Origin: Ascaphus truei
Lineage: Eukaryota; Chordata; Amphibia; Anura; Ascaphidae
Assembly: GCA_036426205.1 (NCBI GenBank)
Contig: WSYH01000267.1
Coordinates: 62,001 to 126,000 of the forward strand
Direction: 5' to 3'
DNA length: 64,000 bases
Below the pieces are notes generated by a model. It was not told the origin of the DNA. It did not search any database and worked only from the letters and a program-made list of their open reading frames with translations. A program made the translations under genes and the position numbers. Positions 48,465 to 60,321 of this stretch are shown here, in pieces; within the stretch, counting starts at the first letter, position 1; each line of letters starts with the position of its first letter.

Positions 48465-48658
48465 ATCCCACATACGGTAGTTACAGTAGTATCACCCACT
48501 CATGTCAGGATTATTTGTTCATTATAGCCCTAAAAGGGGCCCCTAAAATCCATTTCCCCTGTGGACCCTCATTCCAACACTAGCTACAATTGGTTTTACC
48601 GCATCCAGTGTCACTACTATGGCTTGGTGTGTAAGCCCAATTAGTGTGTCTTTAGTAT

Positions 48659-49365
48659 TGTAAGGTCTGGGGGAACACCTCTCTCTAAGGGGGTTCCTCC
48701 TGCGACTATGCTTACCTCCGCTCCGGCTCTGCTTCCTCGCCGCCGCGGGCAAGATCCTCCTTCCCCTCCGCTTCCCGCGGTGGCCACTGAACGCACGCAC
48801 GCCCGAGGACTTTTACGTCCTCCCTCAGGAGGAGTTCCCGCCCCCAGCTCAGGCCGCGCGTATCTCTCCCGCGCGGCGCACACGCCTGATGCGCGTACAC
48901 CGCCCACAAGCCTCGCATCCAGCACAGCTGTGGCTATCGTCTCCCCACCAATCCCTATCTTCCCTGGGGCCGCTCCCTCGTCACTCCCCCTCTTCCTATT
49001 TGTCCTTCCTCCTATTTATACCTTGCTCAGCCATTCCTTTTTTGGCTGAGCATAGCTTTGTGTGACCTGTGTTTCCCAAGGTCGTCCTGTCTCAGTTCTT
49101 GTCTTTTTGTCTTCCCTAGTGATCCCTTGTGTACCAAACTAGCTTGGCTGTGGACCCGCTCTGGACTTCGACCCTTGGCTTGTACCCGGACCTCCTGAAC
49201 TCTCCGACCCTTTACCTCGGCCTGCGGATTCCAAACTACCCCCAGGCTCTGGACCTCAGCCTCTCGGTACCAGCTATCTTCTGGAATCTCCCTTCTCGTC
49301 TGGCGAGTATCTTACTTTATCTTATACTCCCAGAAGGTTCCAGACCCCTATTTTCCACTTTCCAG
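48659..49365 (+). repeat. 5' LTR of the gypsy element (3' end deleted)
   Basis: 707 bp, matching 53237 onward until TTTCCAG, then running directly into gag. A TATA-like CTATTTATACCTTGCTCAGC lies near 49011, the likely core promoter. Nearly identical to the 3' LTR apart from scattered substitutions. Confidence 0.85.
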
Positions 49366-49406
49366 CCCTAGCCTGGGCATCCCCCATCTGGGAGCGGGAG
49401 CCTGCC

Positions 49407-49946
49407 ATGACGCGTGACTATCCCCGCTTTCTTCGAGAATTTAGGCAAATATTTGATACGCCTGGTCGCCAAATTACGGCAGATTCTTCTCTTTTCCATA
49501 TTTCCCAGGGTACTCGTCCTGTCGCCGAGTATGCTCTGGACTTCCGGACCATCGCGGCGGAGACCTCATGGAACGATGACTCACTCTCCGCAGCTTTTTG
49601 GCAGGGTCTGTCTGACGCCATCAAGGACCAGCTGGCCACTATGGAGAGACCCACCAGATTGGAGGATCTCATTGCGGTCTGCATCCGCGTGGACCAGCGG
49701 CTACGAGAGAGAAGACTTGAACGCGCTCTTCCTCGTACCACCTCCTCTCGGTCTACCAGCCGCAGTCTCGCCTCTTACATTCCCCAACCCATGGATGAGC
49801 CCGAACCTATGCAACTCGGAAGTCATCGGCTCTCTGCGTCTGAGAGACAGCGCTGACGAGATGGTGGACTTTGCCATTATTGCGGTCATTCCGGTCACCT
49901 CCTGGTAAGCTGTCCTCTGCGTCCGGGAAACGCCAAAATCCAATAA
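49407..49946 (+). pseudogene. Gypsy gag, C-terminal half, with in-frame stop
   Basis: The frame from 49407 shows the retrotransposon gag core (RFLREFRQIFDTPGR, FHISQGTRPVAEYALDF, AFWQGLSDAIKDQLA). A TGA at 49854-49856, probably a mutated CGA, interrupts it. The same frame continues with a zinc knuckle CHYCGHSGHLLVSC (CX2CX4HX4C) and stops at 49944. The N-terminal gag half is gone because of the 5' deletion. The ATG at 49407 is an internal Met, not the original start. Confidence 0.8.
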
Positions 49947-49954
49947 GGTATGAG

Positions 49955-50658
49955 AGGGTCTCGTTGGGTGTAATCTCTTTCTCTCTTTCTTCTTCTAAAA
50001 AACTTCCCACTCGTATAATGCTGCCTATCTCCCTGATCCCCGCCTCCGCATTCATAGATTCCGGGTCTCAGGGAAACTTTATTGATCAGAGCTTTGCCTA
50101 TAGGAATAAGATTCCCATCCGATCTAAAGCTGTTCCAGTTGGTCTGGAGGCCATAGACGGGCATCCACTCCAACGAGCTTTTATTTCCCTGGAGACTTGT
50201 TCTCTATCCCTCTCCACGGAGGACGGTTACCAACAGAAGATTATCTTGGACGTGATCCACACTCCATCGGTAGATGTGATTCTGGGACTCCCCTGGTTGC
50301 AACTACACAACCCACAACTGGATTGGGTTAATAAAAATCCCATACGATGGAGCCCCCAGTGCCTCAAGACCTGTCTTCCGCCCAAACAGATGTTAGCTGG
50401 AGTGGATTTACCCGCGGAGTACAAAACTTCCCTCCCAACGGTCTACTGGGATCTGGCGGACGTTTTCGATAAGGTGCGTTCCGAAGTGTTACCTCCCCAT
50501 AGAGACTTTGACTGTCCTATTGACCTTCTTCCCGGTGCTACTTTACCCAAGAGCCGTTATTACCCCCTATCCATACCTGAGACCAAGGCCATGGCCGAGT
50601 ATATCCAGGATAACTTGAGGAAGGGGTTCATCCGCAATTCTTCATCTCCAGAGCTAGA
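49955..50658 (+). pseudogene. Gypsy protease and start of reverse transcriptase
   Basis: The aspartic protease has its active-site loop in FIDSGSQGNFIDQSFA and a later VDVILGLPWLQLH. The connection to the reverse transcriptase follows ([44 protein letters not shown]). The frame is lost in a run of T at 50659-50668. The frame also differs from gag, so another shift lies near 49950. Confidence 0.8.
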
Positions 50659-50668
50659 TTTTTTTTTG

Positions 50669-51198
50669 TTAAGAAAAAGGATGGCTCCTTGCGCCCCTGT
50701 GTTGACTACAGAGGTCTTAATAAGATTACGATCAAGAACCGTTATCCCCTGTCACTCATTTCCGAACTCTTCGATCGCCTACAGGGGGCAACAATTTTTT
50801 CCAAACTTGATCTCCGCGGAGCCTATAACCTTGTCCGCATCCGTCAGGGCGACGAGTGGAAGACCGCCTTTAACACCCGGGATGGGCATTATGAATACCT
50901 AGTCATGCCTTTCGGTCTGTGCAATGCCCCGGCGGTCTTCCAGGAGTTTGTCAACGAGATCTTCAGCAATCTCCTCGACAGCTTCGTTATCGTATACCTT
51001 GACGATATCCTTATTTTTTCTAAGTCCCTCTCTGACCACATTCAGCACACCAAATTAGTCCTGTCTCGCCTTCGGGAGAACCATCTCTACGCTAAGCTAG
51101 AGAAATGTTCTTTTCATCTTTCTTCCATTCCCTTTCTTGGATACATCATTTCTAGCACTGGCTTCTCTATGGACCCAGTCAAACTCAAACTGTCTTAG
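50669..51198 (+). pseudogene. Gypsy reverse transcriptase core
   Basis: Contains [50 protein letters not shown] and the catalytic YLDD box at 50995-51006, then [17 protein letters not shown]. The catalytic Asp residues are present. The frame ends at a stop (51196-51198) after a frameshift in the thumb. Confidence 0.85.
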
Positions 51199-51202
51199 AA
51201 TG

Positions 51203-52012
51203 GCCACAACCCACTTATCTGAAAGCCATACAGCGATTCTTGGGATTTGCGAATTACTATCGTAAATTCATCAAGAATTTTTCATCTACCGTGGCCCCCA
51301 TTACTGCCCTTACAAAAAAGGGAGCTAACACAGCAGTTTGGTCTCCTGCAGCTCTCCAAACTTTCGACTCCCTCAAAAAATCTTTCGCTTCTGCTCCTAT
51401 TTTGCGTCATCCTGACCCCGGGCTTTCCTTTACCTTAGAGGTAGACGCATCCGACGTCGGTGCTGGCGCCATTCTCTCTCAGAGACAGTCCCCACAGGCC
51501 AAACTTCATCCCTGTGGGTTCTTTTCAAAAAATTCTTCGGCAGAACGGAACTATGACGTCGGAAACAGAGAGCTCCTGGCTATTAAACACTCCCTTCAGG
51601 AATGGAGACATCTTTTGGAGGGAACGGAGACCCCCATTTCAATCCTTACTGATCATAAAAATCTACTTTACATTGAGAGTGCACGTCGCCTTGTGGCACA
51701 TCAGGCTCGATGGTCTCTTTTTTTTCGAGATTTAATTATCTCATATCTTACATTCCTGGCTCTAAGAATCAAAAGGCAGATGCACTTTCACGTCAATTCC
51801 TGTTCCAGGACAATTCCGAAGTTATCTCCGAAATAATCTTACCCTCCAAATATATAATTTCGGCCAACTCTTTTGATATCCTGGATCAGGTCATGGCAGC
51901 ACAATCTAACCTCCCGAGGGGTCTTAAGGTGCCGGTCGGCCGTCTGTATGCAGCTCCACGCTTCCTTAAGAAGATTCTTGGTGGGGTCATTCTTCTAGGT
52001 CAGCCGAACTAG
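51203..52012 (+). pseudogene. Gypsy RT thumb and RNase H
   Basis: 51203-51717 encodes [16 protein letters not shown], then the RNase H start [18 protein letters not shown] (first catalytic Asp), [15 protein letters not shown] (Glu) and [12 protein letters not shown] (Asp). A T run at 51718-51725 shifts the frame. In the new frame [17 protein letters not shown] follows. The frame stops at 52012. Confidence 0.85.
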
Positions 52013-52039
52013 CCGAATTAGCAGAACTTCTGACCTCAT

Positions 52040-52490
52040 TGGTCATACCTTTTGGTGGCCAACCATGTTGCAGGACATTTCGGAGTATGTAAAAACCTGT
52101 CCAATCTGCGCCCAGGTTAAGACCATTCGTAAAAGGCCGTACGGCCTTCTACAACCCCTTCCTATACCAGAACGCCCATGGAGTCATCTGTCCATGGACT
52201 TTGTGGTGGAACTTCCAACCTCTAAAGGGATGAACACCATTTTGGTTGTCGTGGATCATTTTCCCAAGCAGGCCTATTTCATCCCTCTCAAAGGCCTACC
52301 TAATTCCGCCACCCTTGCAGACGTTTTTGTTAAAGAAATATTCCGCATTCACGGAGTTCCTCTTTCCATCGTATCCGATCGAGGTACACAATTTGTCTCA
52401 AAATTTTGGCGGGCCTTCGCTCGCAGGATGGATATCACAATCCACTTTTCTTCCGGGTATCATCCCCAAACTAATGGACAAACCGAGAGA
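52040..52490 (+). pseudogene. Gypsy integrase catalytic domain
   Basis: The end of the zinc-binding region is present (KTCPICAQVK). The DDE core follows: SMDFVVELP (first Asp), IVSDRGTQFVSKFW (second Asp), HPQTNGQTERTNQ (Glu). The HH part of the HHCC zinc finger is eroded just upstream, where the frame is broken. Another frameshift near 52490 separates it from the C-terminal part. Confidence 0.85.
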
Positions 52491-53228
52491 ACGAACCAGC
52501 CAGGACAATTGGGTAGATTTACTTCCGTGGGCAGAGTTCTCCCATAATTCTTTAAAGAACAGCTCCACGCTGAAATCCCCTTTTTTCATTAATTACGGTT
52601 ATCACCCGGGTCAGCTGCCCATCACCTCAGTTCCTTCCGGGGTTCCAGCAGCCGATGACCGAATCAAGGATCTTCTGGAATCCTGGAAAAAGTTCCAAGA
52701 GGCTTTAAGAAAGGCAACCCACAGACAAAAGGTACAGGCAGATCGTCACCGCCGTCAGGCACCAGTCTTCAAACCAGGGGATAAGGTCTGGCTCTCCTCC
52801 AAGAACATTAGACTGAAGACTCTGAGCCACAAGCTGGCTCCCAGGTACTTGGGCCCATTCTCAGTAGTGGAACGGATCAATCCTGTGGCATATCGTCTGG
52901 AACTTCCTCCATCCATGAAGATACCCTCCGTGTTCCATGTGTCACTGCTGAAACCTGTGTCCCAGAGTCCGTGGTTCCATAGGACACCAATTGACCCTAA
53001 GCCAGTCATAGTTCAGGGGCAGGAGGAGTTTGAGATCCAGTCTATTCTGGATTCCAGGAGGACGAGGGGTTCGGTGCAGTACCTGGTTCACTGGAAGGGC
53101 TTTGGTCCAGAGGAAAGATCTTGGTTACCCTACCATCAAATACATGCTCCCAGACTGCTGAGACTCTTTCATTCGAAATTTCCCCAAAAGCCATATTGGA
53201 GTCGTCCTGAGGCCGCTCCTCAAGGGGG
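52491..53228 (+). pseudogene. Gypsy integrase C-terminus with chromodomain
   Basis: The frame reads DNWVDLLPWAEFSHN, FKPGDKVWLSSKNI (integrase C-terminal SH3-like region), YLGPFSVVERINPVAYRLEL and VFHVSLLKP. It ends with a chromodomain (FEIQSILDSRR, VQYLVHWKGFG, SWLPYHQI, residues corresponding to 53029-53145), as expected for chromoviruses. The long frame beyond is LTR translation. The G-rich purine tract AAGGGGGGGGGG ends three bases before the 3' LTR. Confidence 0.85.
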
Positions 53229-53236
53229 GGGGGGTA

Positions 53237-54029
53237 CTGTAAGGTCCGGGGGAACACCTCTCTCAAAGGGGGTTCCTCCTGCGACTTTGCTTACCTCCTC
53301 TCCGGCTCTGCTTCCTCGCCGCCGCGGGCAGGATCCTCCTTCTCCTCCGCTTCCCACGGTGGCCACTGAACACGCGACGCGCACGCCCGAGGACTTTTAC
53401 GTCCTCCCTCAGGAGGAGTTCCCACCCCCAGCTCAGGCCGCGCGTATCTCTCCCGCGCGGCGCACACGCCAGATGCGCGTGCACCGCCCACAAGCCTCGC
53501 ATCAAGCACAGCTGTGGCTATCTTCTCCACACCAATCCTTATCTTCCCAGGGGCCGCTCCCTCATCACTCCCCCTCTTCCTATTGGTCCTTCCTCCTATT
53601 TATACCTTGCTCAGCCATTCCTTCTTTGGCTGAGCATAGCTTTGTGTGACCTGTGTTTCCCACGGTCGTGCCTGTCTCAGTTCTTGTCTTTTTGTCTTCC
53701 CTTGTGGTACCGAACCAGCTTGGCTGTGGACCCGCTCTGGACTTCGACCCTTGGCTTGTACCCTGACCTCCTGAACTCTCCGACTCTTTACCTCGGCCTG
53801 CGGATTCCGACCTACCCCCCGGCTCTGGACCCCAGGCTCTCGATACCAGCTATCTTCTGGAACCTCCCTTCTCGTCTGGCGAGTATCTTACTTTATCTTA
53901 TACTCCCAGACAGTTCCAGACGCCTATTTTCCACTTTCCAGGCGTGTCTCCGTAGCTGTGGGTGCAGTTGTTACCCATCTCACCTCAGTTTCGGGGTCCC
54001 TCCTTGTCCGTGGTGAGCACAGCGTAACA
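53237..54029 (+). repeat. 3' LTR of the gypsy element
   Basis: 793 bp, starting TGTAAGGTCC and ending GCGTAACA, followed by the duplication AGTAT. A TATA-like CTATTTATACC lies near 53596. Full length, unlike the 5' LTR. Confidence 0.9.
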
Positions 54030-54034
54030 AGTAT

Positions 54035-55330
54035 CAGTTTAAACACTGACTGTTGCTGCTGAAACTGGAAAATGCTCAGGCACCCTGTGTGTAACAAAAA
54101 AGGAAAATGCAGACTCCAAAAGACGGAGACCGCAGAAACTCCAAAAACGGGGAGCTCAGGGAAGGTATTAAAAGGTACAAAGTTTAACTATTTATTAATG
54201 TATCAATGATCGGAGAAAAAGGAAAGACAATAATAAAAGCATTTAAAAAACATATACAAACTACTCCAGTTAAAAAATGTATATAAACCTGTGAGGTTGC
54301 AGCAAGCTAAAGCAGATAAATAAACACACAAAGTATACAGTATAACAGTCGTCTGCAGTGTTAATGCTGAATTTATAAATGTGCACGGTGTGAGCAGCTA
54401 TCACAGAAAGACAGGAGGGGTAAGGGTAAAACCTCTCCCGAATTAAAGGGATAGCTATCCAGCTGAAAATATGGCTTTACAGATGTAACAAAGGCAAATG
54501 ATGATGGAACATACAGCAGCTAAGGACTGGATGTAATACTAACAAATGAATCAAACACATGTAGAAAGAGAATCATAATGAAAGCAGGGGTTGCACATGG
54601 TGTGAATTGCAAACTGGAAAAGGGGGCCAAGTAGTTGGGGCTAAAGATAATCACTCAGATACTACACAAAATAGTCCATGAGTCCCGCATGATAGAGGCA
54701 AGGTCAGGTGACCCACAAGGTTGAATAATGATCTTGATAAACCTTAATATTAGTAACTCTGGGGCAATAGTGAATGCATACTGAATGCTATATCCAGATT
54801 AATGACAAAAGGTAATACAATTGTAGCCAAACTTCATAGGCATGCAAAGGTGCTTGTTAAGCAAAAAATACCCTGTGCGCCAAATAAGGAGTACCCCTGT
54901 TACCCATGATAATTAAACGTGGCAATAGGAGAGGCAAAACATAGTATGCTCAAGTTACAGACGAGAGATGTTCTGGATTTTCAGTATGGATTCTTTGCAA
55001 CCGTCTGGCATCAATCAAGATTGGGAATTAATTTATTTTTTGTAAAATATATATTTCATATTCTTCTCCTTGGGAGATAGTTTAATCATGGGGTTTCATA
55101 TTATTTATTTATGCAATCAATATATTTAGATATTTTAGATATTTTCAATTTTGGTTGATGTTGGTTCTTTAATAAGTTTATATATATATTTCTATTTATT
55201 ATTATTATTATTTGAGATCCTTGATTATTATGTACATTTCTTTCTCATTTTATATTTCTTTATTTTCCTTCATTATGTATTACTTTAATATTTGTGTTTA
55301 ATATTATTATCTTATTACTAGAAAAATAGG
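54035..55330. other. Non-coding DNA, no gene recognised
   Basis: AT-rich, CpG-poor flank of the gypsy insertion. 55140-55330 is very AT-rich (TTATTATTATTATTTG). No recognisable domain, RNA or repeat end. Confidence 0.5.
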
Positions 55331-56665
55331 GTGAAGGCGGTCACAGCAATTGGAGTCCAGCCCAAGAAGGGATAAAGTTAAAATCAGCTTTAATAATACA
55401 TGCTGCACATCACAGAAGGGGCACTCTGACGCGTTTCATCCCTCTCCGGGACTTTATCAAAGAATAAAAAACCCTTTTCACACAGACTCTTTAAATAGGT
55501 GGGGTCTCATTATAATTGGTTGTTCTTAATCAAAGACCTGTTGAACATAATCAAACTAATGATCTAACAGTGTTTGAGTAGAACCCATTCAGTGAGTCTG
55601 CGTGAGACAAATTAATAAAAACAATTATATACAATGACATATAGCACAAACATAATTAAAAACAAATGGTACAATGTGATGTAAAGCATGAACTAATATG
55701 TAACATTTAGACAAAACACATATGGATATGAAGTCAAAAAGGTATATATAATTTAATTTCATGTGGAAAAATATTAATGACAATAGATAAACAAACCAAT
55801 CATTTTATGGTAATAAAGAAGATAATGAATTATAAACATTATATATGCTATCTGTAGACAACACGTATAAAAGATCATACAAAATATTAATATATAAAAA
55901 TATAATTCTATAATATAATATTAATTTTTGTGCAAACCATATATAATGGAAAAAGAATAACGATATGCGGGATAGATACAGTATGGATATACACTCTCTG
56001 CTCTTCCACTCCCTGGTTCAAAGGAAATGTTTTAACTCCCAATCTGTGTTTATTCCATGTGGGTGGAGAGTATTGAGAGTGTATATCCAATACATCTCTT
56101 GTTTATTTAGTGTGTTCTCTCTATTGCCACCCCTAGGGTGAAACTGAATGTGTTCAATAGCAGAAAAGGTGAAATTTGCAATGCCTCCCTTAAGGCATTG
56201 TGTAAAGTGTCTTGATACTGGATGGAGTAAATCACCTTTCCTAATAAGGCGTACATGTTCCGCTATTCTGACCTTAAGAGGTCTTGTTGTTCGACCCACA
56301 TATCTTGATCCACACTTGCAATAAAGAACATATATAACATAACTAATATTGCAGTTTAGAAAGGTCTTGATTTTGTATTTACTTAGGTTGTTATTAAACA
56401 TAATACTATTTGTTGGAAACGCATATTGACACATTGTACAGTTGCCACATTTGAAAAATCCTTTTGGAATGCCGCTGACATTTGGGAAACCGGACCTACT
56501 ATCGTACATACTTGGTGACAGATGAAATGCCAATGTTTTGGCCTTACGGTAGGTGAACCTCAGCCCACCTTCAACAATTGGGCGTATGTCATTGTCCAGT
56601 AACAGGGTATGCCAATGCTTGTGGATAATATTACAAATCTGTTTAGATTGTTGACTATATGTCGT
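55331..56665 (-). mobile_element. Penelope-like element, 3' half
   Basis: Contains the endonuclease region (56018-56665, minus strand) and a 3' region. Its word GATGAAACGCGTCAGAGTGC (about 55424-55443, minus strand), next to a stretch mentioning TTTATCAAAGAATAAAAAACC, is typical of Penelope-like ends. The reverse transcriptase part is missing; the element is cut off on its 5' side by a TA microsatellite. Confidence 0.7.
56018..56665 (-). pseudogene. Penelope-like GIY-YIG endonuclease domain
   Basis: Reading from about 56650 down: a linker ([16 protein letters not shown], ending [16 protein letters not shown]), a Cys pair [15 protein letters not shown] likely binding zinc, then the GIY-YIG nuclease core with [29 protein letters not shown] and later Glu-containing [14 protein letters not shown]. 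It ends with LKHFL and a stop. The order of linker, Cys motif and GIY-YIG matches the C-terminal half of Penelope-like proteins. The Ile/Tyr run at the start of the longer frame is TA-microsatellite translation. Confidence 0.85.
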
Positions 56666-57475
<810 letters not shown>

Positions 57476-57478
<3 letters not shown>

Positions 57479-57694
57479 CTCAACCCCGTTATAACGCGAT
57501 CTGTTACAACGCGAATCCGCTTATAACGCGACGCAAGCGTGGCTCCCAATTTTCGTATTTACAACACGATTATTGTTATTTTAAATACTTTATTGTACAA
57601 TGCATACAATTGTACATTATTTCTAACGCGATCCACTTATAACGCAATGTGATTCTTTGGACCCCAAGCACAGCGTTATAAGGGGGTTGAGCTG
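57476..57694. mobile_element. pogo/Tigger-type MITE
   Basis: 219 bp with inverted ends CAGCTCAACCCCGTTATAAC and its complement GTTATAAGGGGGTTGAGCTG, flanked by TA (57474-57475, 57695-57696). It contains several internal TATAACGCGA words. The terminal motif and TA target fit the pogo/Tigger branch of Tc1/mariner. No coding capacity. Confidence 0.8.
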
Positions 57695-57699
57695 TATAT

Positions 57700-58140
57700 A
57701 TATATCTGTACCATGTTAGCCGAGCTTAATAATCAAAAACGAATAGACGATACCGTTCTGTGGCTAATGAAATGCTTTTATTTGTGCGAGCTTTCGAGAT
57801 ACACTGATCTCTTCTTCCGGTGATGTTACAATGGATAAAGCAAAAAAGGTTTTTACTTAAAAGCAGTGCATCTTTGAATGTATCTGACTGAAGCCTATCC
57901 CTCCCCCTTGTGCAGTGTGCGATTTATGACTTAAGGTGTTAAATGGTCCCTGAATGTTAGTGATGTAAGAGTGTGGGTATGTGTGTGTGTGTGTACATGT
58001 GTATGTGTGTAAATATAAATTTATAACGTGCCCACAGTGTGTGTGTGTGTGTGTATGTGAACGCTCTGATGCAGTGACGTGACATCGGGAGATCTGCAGC
58101 AGCAAGAGGTGTTGGACTCACTGAGAGGTGGCAATCTCAC
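57700..58140. other. Repeat remnant, probably a Penelope-like terminus
   Basis: Contains GTACCATGTTAGCCGAGCTT, GCTTTTATTTGTGCGAGC and TTTCGAGATACACTGATCTC, the style of Penelope-like 3' regions (compare 62975-63110). GT/TG microsatellites at about 57978-58056. No gene. Confidence 0.4.
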
Positions 58141-58999
58141 TGTAGCTGAGCACACCCAAACTTAACGATATTGAGTGTTGGATCAGTGAGTGAGAAGGAG
58201 AGGAGGAAAGTGGTGCCGGTGCATCTTACGTAGCAAGATAGATGGGTGATTTCCCACGAGAGCTACGGTCTGTGAGAGAGGGGACGACTTGGCAGCAGAT
58301 CCGAGGCGCAGGAGCTGAGAGTGATATCAGCTAAGTGGACAGGTTGCAGAGTCCGACCAGCGTGAAGGTCCCTACATCACCACCAGATCGGGAGAAGTAG
58401 CAAGATAGGGGACGACTTGGTCATCTAATTGAGGCGCTGGAGTATAACTGTGTCTCTGTGGAGTGGATGGAGTGCAGAGTACAAGCAGCGGGAAGGTCCC
58501 CAGGCTATCTCAAGTAAGAACAGTGCAATATCGCATACCATTACGATAACCTACATCTGAACTTTGGGTTATTATACCACGAAGCTCTGACAAGCAACAC
58601 ACTAGAGACTATGTTTATGTGAACTGGGACTTACATATTTTTACTGTTTTTTATCTATTTTTTCTACGCTTACATCAAAAATATAGATTAACATATCTCT
58701 CTATCAATTTTGGTGCTATTCATATCATAGCAGTATACCAAATGTACATTCAATCTATATACTAGTCATAGTACTTTATATCATACCAACATCTGGACTG
58801 CTTATAATTTAGGGATAAAATACTGTGAGTTTTACCCCACCATTCCCTTAATTGGGTATTATCTTGTCTTTGCGCCAAATGCAATAACACATATACTATT
58901 TGGGTTTCTGTGTTAAAACCAGCATTCAGGCAGCACCTACTAGATATTAACCCCTACATTTCTGCGCACTTGGTATATTCACTATATATATATATATAT
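58141..58999. other. Repeat remnant with a degenerate tandem duplication
   Basis: Two ~120-bp stretches, from about 58283 and 58405, share GGGGACGACTTGG, GAGGCGC, GCAGAGT and GGAAGGTCCC-type words in the same order. Possibly the 5' region of a Penelope-like element. No gene. Confidence 0.35.
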
Positions 59000-59777
59000 T
59001 GTGACAAACGCCCCTCTTTTGTAGTGCTGACGTCTGTCTGGGTTCTTCCCGACACAGTCTTCTAGGGTTAATTATACAACAAACAGGATCATGCAAAGTA
59101 TTATGCTGCTTAACTCAGGCTTCTGCCTGCTTTATTTTCATCCAATTAAGGTACTGCAGCTTTAACATGTGTAGGTTAGAGGTACTCAGATACTTTCATT
59201 CAGCAGTTCACACATTTCAGTGTTACAATATTTCCCACACTGTTATTTCAAGTAAAAAGAAACCAAATTATATAAACAAAAATCCTATCCCTTTCAGGGA
59301 TCTAACTACACATAGAATCAGTCTCTCTAACAGCTGCTGGCCAACTAACCTGGTTCCCCAGCTTAAAACAATGCCCTCTCATTTAGGGTCACTTAGATAC
59401 AGTACAGTCTTTTAGCAACAGCAGTAACCATTTGTTTTGTCTTATCTGTTCGTGGAGTCCAGGCAAATCCTCTGGTACTGTGATACGTGGAGAGGCCGTC
59501 AACCTCGATACTGGATGCAGGAGAGTAGCGACACCCCCAGCCCCCAGGCTCTAAGGAGAGAGAGTGAAATGCAAAACCTCTCTGCTCCAAATACCTGTGC
59601 ATGTGATTAGAAGAGCAGGTGAGGGAGAACTAGAGCCATTGTAATCTGTGGTCTGGATTTTCCATCCAGCTGCCTGAGTTAATGTGAAGCTGTGGAACGG
59701 ATCATTTTTAGCTATTCCTGCACTTTCTGCTCTAAAATGGGGCAGAAAGCTGCCTAACATCTTTGGACTATGTCACA
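59000..59777 (-). repeat. 3' LTR of the IQ-gene retroelement
   Basis: 778 bp with short inverted ends TGTGACA and TGTCACA. On the minus strand it runs TGTGACATAGTCC to GGGGCGTTTGTCACA. It sits next to a TA microsatellite. Confidence 0.7.
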
Positions 59778-60321
59778 TATCCCCCTCCCCAGCTCACACC
59801 TACTGGGGTGAGCGGCCATGGACCTCACTGGGGTGAGCGTCCTACCTGAAATACTTGAGCTAACTCCTCAGTACAACATTAAGTATTCACATGAAACGAA
59901 TATGAACTTTTTCCATGGCAATTATGGACAATAGGTTTCGTCATAAGAGACTATACTTGGCAAACATATTTTGTTGCTCTCTATTAGGGAACTATTTTGA
60001 AAAATAAGTGTCTAGCACACATTCTTACAACCCAGGATATGCTAAATATATTCACAAAACCAAACAATTTCTATTATCTCCCTGGGTTTTTCTACTGTAG
60101 AATATGAACCTCATTATATATTTACCAACCGAAAGGGCCATCAACCCTGTATATTAATTTGTAGTTTAGCTACATTTTCAACACAGAGAACCAATATAAC
60201 ACTGTAACATTGACAAAATGCTTATTCTAGAGGCCTAATATACCTTAACTACAATAGCTTATTTGCATAGTTAAGTGTCCGTGACATAGTCCACACGTGT
60301 AATAACAAAAAAAAATATCGG

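Larger units (their letters stand above)
48659..54029 (+). mobile_element. Ty3/gypsy chromodomain retrotransposon (chromovirus type), decayed
   Basis: The LTRs start TGTAAGGT. The 5-bp duplication AGTAT lies at 48654-48658 and 54030-54034, so the insertion is intact end to end. Domain order is gag, zinc knuckle, protease, reverse transcriptase, RNase H, integrase, chromodomain. A deletion removed the last ~88 bp of the 5' LTR, the primer-binding site and the start of gag. Pol is split by several frameshifts. The chromodomain would have steered integration to marked chromatin. The copy can no longer move by itself. Confidence 0.9.

Noticed and set aside
52246..53649. 467-codon frame taken as one protein
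   Set aside because: Only the part from about 52491 to 53228 is integrase and chromodomain. The first part is the wrong frame of the integrase core and the last part is LTR.
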